A DNA stretch of 29,763 bases, taken from JAUMXJ01 sp041781135 (GTDB taxonomy: Bacteria > Bacillota > Clostridia > Peptostreptococcales > Acidaminobacteraceae). The translations under genes were made by a program, and so were the position numbers. Within the stretch, counting starts at the first letter, position 1, and each line of letters begins with the position of its first letter. Below, piece after piece: positions 16,798-24,287 of the stretch. Below the pieces are notes generated by a model. It did no database searches. It had not been told where the DNA came from and was given only the letters and a program-made list of their open reading frames with translations. The stretch spans positions 1 through 29,763 of the forward strand of contig JBHAZV010000008.1 of assembly GCA_041781135.1 (NCBI GenBank), in the 5' to 3' direction.

Positions 16798-17625
16798 ATG
16801 GAAGCCGGCGTAATTGAATTTTTTCAAGGAATGCAAAATCCTGTGCTCGATGCGCTGTTTACAGGAATCACTTATCTTGCTGATAAGTGGTTCTTTCTTT
16901 TAATTTTCTTTGCGGTGTACTGGTGCTTTGATAAAAAGACAGGCTATGGAATAGGCGTGGTTATGCTGTTTTCTTCCGGAATAAATTCGGCGATAAAAGA
17001 GCATTTTCATGAGCTTAGACCTTTTCAGACAATGAATATACAAACTATAGCCGAAAACACTGCAAAGGGATTTTCGTTCCCAAGCGGGCACAGCCAGTCA
17101 GCATCGGCATTTTACACGTTCCTGACTCTTGCCCACTCAAAAAAATGGCTCGGTATCTCCATCCTAATAACTGCACTTGTGGCAATCTCGCGCGTCTATG
17201 CAGGTCTTCACTGGCCAAAGGATGTAATTTACGGAATTGTGTTCGGAATGGCTGCTGCAGGAGTAATTGCGGCTATCTACAAATTTGCAGCGCCGATTGC
17301 CGCCGGGATTTTCGCGTGTGCTGCGCTTCTTGCGATTGAACTGTCACCTCTGGGCACAAATCCCGAATTTATGTATATGTTGAGCGCAATATTCGGTATA
17401 ACTCTCGGATATATATTCGAGATGCTGTTTGTCGACTTTGGTCCTGCGCGCACCCTGTCTGCAGCTGTAGGCAGACTCGGCTATGGCATCACGGTAACAG
17501 CCGCTGTTTATATAGCGCTTTTCTATTTTTTTGAAAACATACCAATTATTTATTACGGCGTGACCTGCTTTGTCGCCACGGGGCTCATCCCGCTCGCATT
17601 TGAAAAATCAATAAAAAAATATTAA
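16798..17625 (+). CDS. PAP2-family membrane phosphatase
   Basis: A 275-residue protein with about seven hydrophobic segments and the three-part acid phosphatase signature: K67-x6-R74-P75, P95-S-G-H98 (proton donor) and S131-R132-x5-H138-x3-D142 (nucleophile His and its Asp). Family members remove phosphate from lipid phosphates such as phosphatidate or undecaprenyl pyrophosphate on the outer face of the membrane. The extra C-terminal membrane helices resemble the phosphatase plus membrane-tail form common in Firmicutes. Context (an aminotransferase) gives no hint of substrate. The ribosome site AGGA overlaps the upstream stop region. A terminator follows directly at 17628. Confidence 0.9.
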   Translation: MEAGVIEFFQGMQNPVLDALFTGITYLADKWFFLLIFFAVYWCFDKKTGYGIGVVMLFSSGINSAIKEHFHELRPFQTMNIQTIAENTAKGFSFPSGHSQSASAFYTFLTLAHSKKWLGISILITALVAISRVYAGLHWPKDVIYGIVFGMAAAGVIAAIYKFAAPIAAGIFACAALLAIELSPLGTNPEFMYMLSAIFGITLGYIFEMLFVDFGPARTLSAAVGRLGYGITVTAAVYIALFYFFENIPIIYYGVTCFVATGLIPLAFEKSIKKY

Positions 17626-17627
17626 AA

Positions 17628-17665
17628 CACTGCTGCAAAACCGAATTTCTGATTCTGCAGCAGTG
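17628..17665. terminator. intrinsic terminator between convergent PAP2 and hydA genes
   Basis: CACTGCTGCA and TGCAGCAGTG form a perfect 10-bp stem with an 18-base loop. On the minus strand it is followed by TTTTAATATTTTTTT, a strong signal for ending the hydrogenase operon. On the plus strand the downstream bases are only moderately T-rich, so it may also stop transcription from the PAP2 gene. Confidence 0.85.
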
Positions 17666-17691
17666 ATATTGCTTTATATTTTGGGATATTT

Positions 17692-19428
17692 CTACATTTT
17701 TGGCCTTGCAGTGTAATGCGTATGAAGCAGCTCGTGCGCCTTTGCCGAGCCCGGCTCTCCCAAAAACTCCGAATACAGCGCCGCAACCTTTTCATTTTCA
17801 TGAGAACGCCGTTTCTTCTTGCCCTGATCCTCACGATAAATAGCATCTGTTCTCTTTCTGAGAATATCTATATCACCATGATGATATGGCTGTCCGGCAC
17901 CGCCTATGCAGCCTCCCGGACACGCCATTATTTCTATCGCGTCATAATGCGCGCTGCCGCTCCTGATGCTTTCGAGCAGCTTTCGAGCATTTCCAAGGCC
18001 ATGGGCAACGCCGATTTTGAATTCCCTGCCTTCGATATTAATAATCGCTTCTTTTATTCCGCTAAGTCCGCGCAGCTCGCTGAATTCGATATTTTCGAGT
18101 TCTTTGCCGGTAATCATGTTGTAGGCTGTCCTGATTGTCGCCTCGATAACGCCTCCGGTAGCTCCGAATATAACGGATGCGCCCGTTGATTCTCCGAGCG
18201 GATCGTCAAAATCTGAATCATCAAGATTTCTAAAATCAATACCCATCTCCTTGATCATTACTGCAAGTTCCCTCGTCGTAATTACGATGTCCACATCGCG
18301 CTCGCCGTGTTTGCCGGTAAGCTCGCTTCGCGCCGCCTCGTATTTCTTTGCGACGCAAGGCATAACGGAAACAAGAGTAATATCAGCCGGGTCTATTCCC
18401 ATCTTCTCGGCAAGATAGGTCTTGGTAATTGCGCCGAACATTTCGTGAGGCGATTTACACGTGCTTGGTATATCAAGCAGTTCAGGAAACTGCTGCTCAA
18501 TAAAATTCACCCAGCTTGGGCAGCAGCTTGTAAGAATCGGCAGCTTTCCCCCATTATTTAGTCTATGCACAAATTCGGTCGCTTCTTCCATTATTGTAAG
18601 ATCCGCTGCAAAATCGGTATCAAATACCTTTTCAAACCCCATCTTTCTGAGCGCCGAAACCATCTTTCCGGTGACACTCGTTCCAGCAAGCAATCCGAAT
18701 TCCTCTCCAAGCGCGACCCTGACGGCAGGAGCCGTTTGAATAAATACATGTTTTTTATTGTCTATTGCATTCCAAACCTTTCGGATATTGTTGATCTCCG
18801 TGAGCGCGCCTGTTGGACAGACTGCGACGCACTGCCCGCAAAAAGTACAAGTCGTTTCGGCCATCGGCTTATTGAACGCCGAGCCCACAGAAGTGTGAAA
18901 ACCTCTGCCAATCTCTGTAAGCGCGCCTACAGTCTGAACCTCATTGCACATTGTAATACAACGCTTGCATAATATACATTTATTCTGGTCGCGTATTATC
19001 GAAAAACTGTTGTTGTCTATAGGAAAAGTGCTTCTTTCACCCTCAAAATGGATTTTTCTTATGCCAAGGTCATGCGAAAGCTTTTGAAGTTCGCAATCGA
19101 GATTCATTGCACACGTAAGACAACTGTTTGGATGATTTGAAAGCAAAAGTTCAACCATGGTCCTGCGCGCCTGTATTGCACGGAAAGAATCAGTATGTAT
19201 AACCATACCCTCTCTGACAGGTGTGGCACAAGCCGGCACGAGCTTGGAAGAACCCTCGATTTCTACAACGCAAACCCTGCAGGATGCCTGCTTATTCAGA
19301 AATTTAATATCATGAAGATTGAGATGGCAAAGAGTCGGTATTTTTATACCGAGAGTAGCAGCTGCATCAAGGATGGTAGTGCCCTTTTCTGTCTCGATTT
19401 TTTTGCCGTTAATAGTAATGCTTATCAT
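17692..19428 (-). CDS. hydA: [FeFe] hydrogenase catalytic subunit, NAD-linked trimeric type
   Basis: A 578-residue catalytic subunit. N-terminal [2Fe-2S] ligands are C34, C50, C53 and C67; a His-ligated [4Fe-4S] uses H99, C103, C106 and C112; two ferredoxin [4Fe-4S] clusters use C151/C154/C157/C161 and C194/C197/C200/C204. The H-cluster loops are TSCCPSW (proton-relay C302, ligand C303), MPCVAKKYE (C358) and MACPGGCIGGAGQP (C503, C507). The C-terminal small-subunit helix region (about 520-578) follows. Together with HydB and HydC encoded just upstream this is the NADH-dependent, probably electron-bifurcating group A3-type trimer. ATG overlaps the hydB stop by one base (TAATG). Maturases HydE, HydF and HydG are not in the window. 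Confidence 0.95.
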   Translation of the reverse strand: MISITINGKKIETEKGTTILDAAATLGIKIPTLCHLNLHDIKFLNKQASCRVCVVEIEGSSKLVPACATPVREGMVIHTDSFRAIQARRTMVELLLSNHPNSCLTCAMNLDCELQKLSHDLGIRKIHFEGERSTFPIDNNSFSIIRDQNKCILCKRCITMCNEVQTVGALTEIGRGFHTSVGSAFNKPMAETTCTFCGQCVAVCPTGALTEINNIRKVWNAIDNKKHVFIQTAPAVRVALGEEFGLLAGTSVTGKMVSALRKMGFEKVFDTDFAADLTIMEEATEFVHRLNNGGKLPILTSCCPSWVNFIEQQFPELLDIPSTCKSPHEMFGAITKTYLAEKMGIDPADITLVSVMPCVAKKYEAARSELTGKHGERDVDIVITTRELAVMIKEMGIDFRNLDDSDFDDPLGESTGASVIFGATGGVIEATIRTAYNMITGKELENIEFSELRGLSGIKEAIINIEGREFKIGVAHGLGNARKLLESIRSGSAHYDAIEIMACPGGCIGGAGQPYHHGDIDILRKRTDAIYREDQGKKKRRSHENEKVAALYSEFLGEPGSAKAHELLHTHYTARPKM

Positions 19429-21023
19429 TATTTCCTACCTCCGTAATACCTGTCGATTGCGCCTACAGGGCAATTGTTGTAGCACTCTCCGCAGCGTATG
19501 CATTTATGCTGATCTATCACATGCTTTTCCTTAACTGAACCCGTGATCGCATCGACAGGGCAATGCTGCAGACATCTGGTACATCCGACACATTTGAAAT
19601 TCACATCATAATGCAGCAATTTTTTGCACTTGGTCGCTCGGCACATTTTGTCGACAGCATGTTCTCTATATTCATCATAAAAATATTTAAGAGTAGAAAG
19701 CACGGGATTCGGAGATGCTTGCCCCAATCCGCACAACGATGTGGCGCAAATATCCTCCGAAAGGTTTCTGAGCTTGTCGATATCCTCTTCCGCGGCGTCG
19801 CCATCCGTAAATTTTTCGAGCAGTTCATATAACCGTTTGTTGCCTATCCTGCACGGAGTGCATTTTCCGCAGGATTCATCGACACTGAATTCCAGAAAAA
19901 ATTTGGCGATATCTACCATACAATCGGATTCATCCATTACCACGAGCCCGCCAGAGCCCATAATCGAACCTATCGCCTCAAGCGATTCGAAATCGACCTG
20001 CGTATCGAATAAACGCTCCGGTATACAGCCTCCCGAAGGACCGCCGGTCTGTACGGCTTTTGCCTTTTTGCCGCCCGGTATGCCTCCGCCGATGTTGTAT
20101 ACAATATCATAGATCGGCATGCCCATCGGCACTTCGATAAGCCCCGGCCTGTTTATTTTCCCTACAAGCGCAAATACCTTGGTGCCGGAAGATTTTTCCG
20201 TACCTATTGAACGGAACCACTCAGAGCCGTGTTCTATTATCTGAGCGACATTTGCAAATGTCTCGACATTGTTTATAACTGTCGGCCTGTCCCAAAGTCC
20301 GCGCTCTGCAGTTCTAAACTCCTTGTTTCGCGGCATTCCGCGATGGCCTTCTATCGATTCCATAAGCGCTGTGCCTTCGCCGCAAACAAACGCTCCCGCT
20401 CCAAGTCGAAGCTCTATTTTAAAATCGAATCCGCTTCCAAGTATGTTTTCCCCCAAAAGTCCGACGGCCTCCGCTTGTTCTATTGCAATCATAAGGCTGG
20501 TCACTGCCTGAGGATATTCCGCTCTCACATAAATATAACCTCTGCTTGCGCCTATCGCGTAGCCGCATATTGCCATGCCCTCCAGGACTGAGTGAGGATC
20601 GCCTTCCAATATAGAGCGGTCCATGTATGCGCCCGGATCACCTTCATCGGCATTACAAATCACATATTTCTGACCCTCCGGCTGTTTGAACGCCGCCTCC
20701 CACTTTTTCCCTGTAGGAAAGCCCGCTCCTCCTCTGCCTCTGAGGTTTGCCGCTTTTATAGTATCTATTATGGACATTTTTGAAGAAATAAGCGCTTTTG
20801 AAAGAGAAAAATATCCTCCGAGCGCGATATATTCCTCTATATCGTTTGGATTTACGATTCCATAGTTCTTCAGCGCGATCCTAAGCTGCTTTTCGTAATA
20901 CTCGCCGCGAAGCTTTATTTTTTCTCCGTCAATAATATATTTATCAGGTTCATCCGCAAGCCTGCCTAGCAATTTTGGCAGCGCATCTTTTTTTATCTGT
21001 TTAAGCGTTTTACTGTCAAGCAT
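19428..21023 (-). CDS. hydB: hydrogenase flavoprotein subunit (NuoF-like), HydB
   Basis: A 531-residue NADH-oxidising subunit. GRGGAGFPTGKKW at 96-108 and the following NADH/FMN-binding domain match NuoF; the NuoF [4Fe-4S] site is ESCGKCTPC (C385, C388, C391) with C431; two C-terminal ferredoxin clusters use C478/C481/C484/C488 and C508/C511/C514/C518. Many HydB proteins begin with a thioredoxin-like [2Fe-2S] domain with four Cys; the first 90 residues here contain no Cys at all, so that cluster is absent. The subunit passes electrons between NADH and the hydrogenase and ferredoxin sites. The start follows AGGAG, part of which forms the hydC stop codon. Confidence 0.94.
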   Translation of the reverse strand: MLDSKTLKQIKKDALPKLLGRLADEPDKYIIDGEKIKLRGEYYEKQLRIALKNYGIVNPNDIEEYIALGGYFSLSKALISSKMSIIDTIKAANLRGRGGAGFPTGKKWEAAFKQPEGQKYVICNADEGDPGAYMDRSILEGDPHSVLEGMAICGYAIGASRGYIYVRAEYPQAVTSLMIAIEQAEAVGLLGENILGSGFDFKIELRLGAGAFVCGEGTALMESIEGHRGMPRNKEFRTAERGLWDRPTVINNVETFANVAQIIEHGSEWFRSIGTEKSSGTKVFALVGKINRPGLIEVPMGMPIYDIVYNIGGGIPGGKKAKAVQTGGPSGGCIPERLFDTQVDFESLEAIGSIMGSGGLVVMDESDCMVDIAKFFLEFSVDESCGKCTPCRIGNKRLYELLEKFTDGDAAEEDIDKLRNLSEDICATSLCGLGQASPNPVLSTLKYFYDEYREHAVDKMCRATKCKKLLHYDVNFKCVGCTRCLQHCPVDAITGSVKEKHVIDQHKCIRCGECYNNCPVGAIDRYYGGRK

Positions 21024-21031
21024 ATATACTC

Positions 21032-21514
21032 CTATTCCAATTCAGACAAAAGCAATTCTACATCTGCCTTTTTAAAGTGCGGATAAATCCGATCATTTAC
21101 AACTACAACAGGCGCGTCACTGCATCTTCCGACGCATCTTGTTTCAACAATGGAAAACCTGAGGTCAGGCGTGGTCTCTCCTACCTTGATGCCAAGCCTT
21201 TTTTCAAACTCTTCCAATAAGTCGGCCGCACCGTTGACATAACAAGCAGTTCCCATACAGACGCTGATCTCGTACTTCCCTTTTGGCACAAAACTGAACT
21301 GAGAATAAAATGTTGCAACGCCATATATTTCGGAAGTCGGGATTTTTAATTTTTCCGAAATAATATGTACTATTTCTTCAGGTATGTACCCAAACTTGGA
21401 CTGTGCCTCCTGAAGCGCCGGCATCAGTACGCCGGGTAAACCCTTGCGATTTTCGACAAATCTGATAAATTCGTCTACTTTGTCCCTATTTTCCGCTATA
21501 TCAAAGCGAAACAT
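21032..21514 (-). CDS. hydC: hydrogenase [2Fe-2S] subunit (NuoE-like), HydC
   Basis: A 160-residue thioredoxin-like [2Fe-2S] protein; ligands are C86, C91, C127 and C131 (CMGTAC and CVGRC). PALQEAQSKFGYIPEE near 32-47 is typical of NuoE/HydC. The start is placed at the ATG 21514-21512 (MFRFDIAENR) because AGGGGAGGGG lies directly in front. The same frame stays open to 21754, but the extra 80 residues resemble no family, contain a likely promoter and a leader hairpin, and have no ribosome site. It is the first gene of hydCBA; hydB follows after 8 bases. Confidence 0.93.
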   Translation of the reverse strand: MFRFDIAENRDKVDEFIRFVENRKGLPGVLMPALQEAQSKFGYIPEEIVHIISEKLKIPTSEIYGVATFYSQFSFVPKGKYEISVCMGTACYVNGAADLLEEFEKRLGIKVGETTPDLRFSIVETRCVGRCSDAPVVVVNDRIYPHFKKADVELLLSELE

Positions 21515-21549
21515 ATACCCCTCCCCTGATAAATGCTTAAAATATTTAC

Positions 21550-21575
21550 ATCCTTTGCGCTCCCCTGCAAAGGAT
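21550..21575 (-). promoter_or_regulatory. hairpin in the hydCBA leader
   Basis: ATCCTTTGC and GCAAAGGAT form a perfect 9-bp stem around an 8-base loop. On the RNA strand the loop reads AGGGGAGC, nearly the same as the real hydC ribosome site AGGGGAGGGG located about 25 bases downstream. It lies between the probable transcription start and hydC. Confidence 0.45.
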
Positions 21576-21595
21576 ATCGACATATCTTGAACTAT

Positions 21596-21601
21596 ATTAT
21601 A
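21596..21601 (-). promoter_or_regulatory. probable -10 element of the hydCBA promoter
   Basis: A TATAAT on the minus strand sits about 80 bases before the hydC start. The sequence 17 bases upstream (TATTTA) is a poor -35, so an activator or a different sigma factor is possible. No complete Rex-type palindrome is visible; a single half-site-like TTGTTCACA lies near 21632. Confidence 0.4.
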
Positions 21602-21800
21602 TATCCCTTGGCGGCGAATAAATATGTTTTTTTGTTCACATAAAGTTGTTGATTTATTTCCGTTTATTTTGCTGATTCCGAGATTTACTATTGGCAAATA
21701 GAGCACTGTCTTTGATTTTGCGCAAGTTTTACGCGAGATTAATAACATACGCATGATATGCTGTCCGGGCAGTTATATCCTATGCAGCTCTTAGACTGCA

Positions 21801-21871
21801 GGCTCATTTACCGAAATTTTAGTTAGTGTCTTTTGCGCGAGATTGCCCTATGCCGAACAAAGCGGTTGTCG
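21801..21871 (-). repeat. dispersed intergenic repeat, copy B
   Basis: Read on the minus strand, the blocks CGACAACCGCTTTG, ACACTAA, AATTTCGG and AATGAGCC occur in this order at 21871, 21829, 21818 and 21808. The same four blocks occur in the same order at 29407, 29448, 29461 and 29473 on the plus strand, with spacings that differ by only one or two bases. Both copies are in gene-free DNA. Confidence 0.7.
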
Positions 21872-21897
21872 AGGCATGGGGCAATCTCGTACAAAAG
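21830..21897. repeat. long hairpin with 25-base arms
   Basis: Arms 21830-21854 and 21873-21897 pair over 25 positions with one mismatch and two G-T pairs; the 18-base loop (21855-21872) contains the repeat block CAAAGCGGTTGTCG. No T run follows on either strand, so this is not an ordinary terminator. It overlaps repeat copy B. The hairpin lies upstream of the hydC leader and downstream of the lipoprotein terminator. Confidence 0.75.
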
Positions 21898-21914
21898 CAC
21901 AGTACAAAATTTTC

Positions 21915-21968
21915 AAAAAAACACAAAGAAGCAGGGAGCAAACCGCTTGATAAGCCATTACTCCCTGC
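21915..21968 (-). terminator. terminator downstream of the lipoprotein gene
   Basis: GCAGGGAG (21931-21938) pairs perfectly with CTCCCTGC (21961-21968), with an inner GCTT/AAGC stem in the loop. On the minus strand it is followed by TTCTTTG and then TGTTTTTTTG. It would end transcripts from the lipoprotein gene, whose stop is about 90 bases upstream. Confidence 0.7.
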
Positions 21969-21978
21969 CGTGCACATA

Positions 21979-22025
21979 AGCTTCCCATCCCCACGATTCA
22001 TTCGGTGAGCTTTCTATCCCCGCAC
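21979..22025 (-). repeat. short direct repeat in the 3' untranslated stretch of the lipoprotein gene
   Basis: On the minus strand GTGCGGGGATAGAAAGCT (22025-22008) is repeated as CGTGGGGATGGGAAGCT (21995-21979), about 29 bases apart. Together with the TTCGGT/ACCGAA pair near 22000-22045 and the terminator hairpin they suggest a folded RNA of about 140 bases. I recognise no known RNA family. Confidence 0.35.
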
Positions 22026-22059
22026 GCTCCTCTGCTTTACCGAAGAAGCCATCGCTTTA

Positions 22060-22674
22060 TTATTTCTTTTTTAAGAAATGACCTTGAAAATTCCAAAGCA
22101 TTTGGTAAGAAGCATTTAACGAAGTATCATCAAAGGATGAGCCCCAGTGCCCAAACAAAAGCATTATCTCGTCATAATCAGAAGAATATTCAGGCGCTCC
22201 GGCGTCTGCAGAGTGCTCTGTTATTGTAGCAAATAAGAAGTCCTCATTCTTCTTTTTTTCACTTTCTGCCTTGTCTTTATTAGAGTAGGCTTCTTCCCAC
22301 CTATATGTGCCGCTCATTTTCAGTTTGCTGTCGGGATTCGAGAGATTCCACACTTCAATGGCAACCTTGCCATCTTCGAAAAACTCGTACCTAACATTTA
22401 AGCCGCTTGCCCATTTACTTTGATCCGTATAATAATTCGAGAGCGCCGAACCATCCGACACACTTTCGCCGAACTTTTCCCATGTTCCTATGATATAAGA
22501 ATACTCAAATGGTTCTGGTTCACCGGATGTGCTGACAGTTCCGCCGCCCGTTCCGCCGTTAGACGCGCTGCCCGATCCGCCGTTAGACCCGCTTCCGCTG
22601 TTGCCGCAAGAGCAAAGCGACAAAACAAGCGCCGCTATAACTAACAAACACAAAGCCTTAGATAATTTTTTCAT
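22060..22674 (-). CDS. lipoprotein of unknown function, lipocalin-like pattern
   Basis: A 204-residue lipoprotein. The signal peptide ends in LCSC with lipidated Cys23, followed by a Gly/Ser/Asn linker (24-50) encoded partly by 24-bp tandem repeats, then a domain of about 150 residues. IIGTWEKFGE near 61, YEFFEDGKVAIEVW and SGTYRWEE resemble the strands of lipocalin-like domains found in many Firmicutes lipoproteins; this is inference from pattern, not a firm family match. It should be anchored on the outer face of the membrane. AGGAGGAAAT precedes the ATG. It follows the two-HTH regulator gene by 57 bases with no terminator between, so both may share a transcript. A terminator lies about 90 bases downstream. 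Confidence 0.7.
   Translation of the reverse strand: MKKLSKALCLLVIAALVLSLCSCGNSGSGSNGGSGSASNGGTGGGTVSTSGEPEPFEYSYIIGTWEKFGESVSDGSALSNYYTDQSKWASGLNVRYEFFEDGKVAIEVWNLSNPDSKLKMSGTYRWEEAYSNKDKAESEKKKNEDFLFATITEHSADAGAPEYSSDYDEIMLLFGHWGSSFDDTSLNASYQMLWNFQGHFLKKK
22553..22600 (-). repeat. 24-bp tandem repeat coding for the lipoprotein linker
   Basis: Units 22553-22576 and 22577-22600 both begin CCGCCGTTAGAC and agree at 18 of 24 positions. They encode two 8-residue Gly/Ser/Asn-rich units of the surface linker, a site where copy number can vary without breaking the frame. Confidence 0.5.
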
Positions 22675-22731
22675 ATTTCCTCCTGTTTTTGATGACTTGC
22701 CCTAAAAACTTTGTTTTGCAAGCACATCTGT

Positions 22732-24183
22732 TTATTTTGACAGCATTGTCTGCTGCATTTTTTCATTGAAATAATTGCTGAAAGCACTTTGCATAAGCGG
22801 CTCGGTCAAAGTAAATGCAATAGGAATATCGCCGCTTCTAAATACTGTCACGCTCTTGTCGTCAAGCAATAACAGCACATTTTTGAAAATTAGCTCCCTC
22901 AGCTCACCGACAGGATTCTCCGTTGCCATCCTCCGGATATTCTGTGCAAGCTCCCCGGAATAAACTCTTATAAGATTATGCGAATTCTTAAGTAGCTCCC
23001 CAAAATCACCGGCAATAGCATCAAGCTTGTCGCCATCTTCGATGTATTCATACCACCTGTCGCGGCTTTCAACAGTATGTGAACCAAGCACACAGGAGAC
23101 CCCTGTGTGAAGAAATATGGTCTTTGAAAACCTTGCATCTTTCGGATTTCTTAGCACATACGCATCTATCATGTTCGACAAGTAGAGCGGCAGCCAGCTG
23201 CTGATAGCATCTATCATCTCCTGAGCCGAGCGGGCGATATTATGAATTATTTTTATCCTGACACCCGCGCCGATACATGACATCATAAGGTATGACCACT
23301 TTGCCAAAAATTCCTTGTCGCCTGTCAACCAATCCATTTTCTCATCAGAATACAGACAGAGCTCTCCGCCGAAAATCACAGCGTTGCTCAAAAACCTTAG
23401 CACGGCGTCTTGCAAACCGTCGTCATTCCAATACGTGGCCTTTTTTTCAACCAGGATATTAGCGGCGCTCTGCCCTGTAATTGCCTTGGCAGGAAGCGTA
23501 AAAACCGCCACCAGCTCAAGCAGTTTTTCGATGGAAGACGAAGCAACATCCTGAGGCGAATTATAAAGCCACTTTGACAGCATAAGAGCTCCGTCACTGC
23601 CTAAAAGATCGCCGATATATATCCCAGACAGCAATTCTACCTCAGACTCCAAATTTAATTTTTTTGCACGTCCGAGCAGCTTTGTCGAAATATTGACAGC
23701 CATACTCCTGTCGCCAGGAGTCCTTTTGCCGCTGCGGAACCTGCTTATCAGCGAATCGTCAACCTTAACGTTGCGCGCGAGCTCGACATTTGACATACCG
23801 AGCACCCTCATCAAAGCGTCCAGTTTCTCGCCGAAATCTGAATGAACCCTTACAGACCTACTTTTGACTTTAATATTCGGATTCGGCATTTTCAAAGGCT
23901 TTTCCTCACTATACAGCCAATTGACAAGCGCAGCAACAACACCCTGCTTACCGGTGTCCTCGGACTGAAACAACTTTGCAAGTTCAGAAAGCAAATTTTC
24001 GGCGCGAGCATATTCATAAACGCCCGAAGCAAGAGCTGCTATGGCTTTACTATTCTTTTTAGGCACCCTGCTTCCGGACTTGATCCGACTGATGTTCGAA
24101 GGAGAACACCCTACATACCTCGCTATATCAGAGTTGTTGCACGATAATTGAGCAAACAGATATTCAACTCTATCACAAAGCAT
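22732..24183 (-). CDS. regulator with two HTH domains and a large C-terminal domain
   Basis: A 483-residue protein. Two separate XRE-like helix-turn-helix segments are visible: the first about 14-43 (NNSDIARYVGCSPSNISRIK) and the second about 118-160 (SNVELARNVKVDDSLISRFR, then SGKRTPGDRS). Both have the turn and SxISR recognition helix. The remaining 300 residues are soluble-looking, without membrane segments, and match no family I know; the stretch around GAGVRIKIIHN and LYLSNMIDAYVLR loosely resembles PLD-like sensor domains of some regulators, which is speculation. The start ATG follows GGGAGG. A good promoter (24201-24229) and a long interrupted palindrome (24242-24280) lie just upstream, suggesting autoregulation. 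The downstream lipoprotein may be its target or partner. Confidence 0.7.
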   Translation of the reverse strand: MLCDRVEYLFAQLSCNNSDIARYVGCSPSNISRIKSGSRVPKKNSKAIAALASGVYEYARAENLLSELAKLFQSEDTGKQGVVAALVNWLYSEEKPLKMPNPNIKVKSRSVRVHSDFGEKLDALMRVLGMSNVELARNVKVDDSLISRFRSGKRTPGDRSMAVNISTKLLGRAKKLNLESEVELLSGIYIGDLLGSDGALMLSKWLYNSPQDVASSSIEKLLELVAVFTLPAKAITGQSAANILVEKKATYWNDDGLQDAVLRFLSNAVIFGGELCLYSDEKMDWLTGDKEFLAKWSYLMMSCIGAGVRIKIIHNIARSAQEMIDAISSWLPLYLSNMIDAYVLRNPKDARFSKTIFLHTGVSCVLGSHTVESRDRWYEYIEDGDKLDAIAGDFGELLKNSHNLIRVYSGELAQNIRRMATENPVGELRELIFKNVLLLLDDKSVTVFRSGDIPIAFTLTEPLMQSAFSNYFNEKMQQTMLSK

Positions 24184-24200
24184 ACATACCTCCCACCTCG

Positions 24201-24229
24201 ATTATAATCTGGGAATGCCTGTCAGTAAA
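24201..24229 (-). promoter_or_regulatory. promoter of the two-HTH regulator gene
   Basis: On the minus strand TTTACT (24229-24224) and TATAAT (24206-24201) are 17 bases apart. Transcription should begin near 24194, almost at the GGGAGG ribosome site, so the transcript is nearly leaderless. Confidence 0.65.
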
Positions 24230-24241
24230 TGCCATGCGGAA

Positions 24242-24280
24242 TTTTGGCACAATTTATTCAATGACAAAATCGTGCCAAAA
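24242..24280. promoter_or_regulatory. 39-bp interrupted palindrome upstream of the two-HTH regulator promoter
   Basis: TTTTGGCAC-A-ATTT and AAAT-C-GTGCCAAAA are inverted arms matching at 13 of 14 positions with an 11-base centre. The element starts 12 bp upstream of the regulator's -35 and 8 bp after the stop of the secreted-protein gene. No T run follows on either strand, so an operator is more likely than a terminator. Confidence 0.55.
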
Positions 24281-24287
24281 AATTCTG

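Noticed and set aside
21600..21660. A Rex redox-regulator operator before hydC
   Set aside because: Only one half-site-like TTGTTCACA is visible; no inverted partner at the expected spacing.
21515..21754. An 80-residue N-terminal extension of HydC
   Set aside because: The extension resembles no family, contains the probable promoter and leader hairpin, and the strong AGGGGAGGGG site points to the ATG at 21514.
24181..24187. A tiny upstream frame (ATG at 24187, four codons) before the two-HTH regulator
   Set aside because: Its ATG is only one base from GGAGG, too close for efficient initiation, and it is best read as part of the spacer before the true start.
24242..24280. Sigma-54 type promoter suggested by TTGGCAC
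   Set aside because: On neither strand does a TTGCA-like -12 element follow at the required 5-base spacing, and a normal sigma-A promoter is present nearby.
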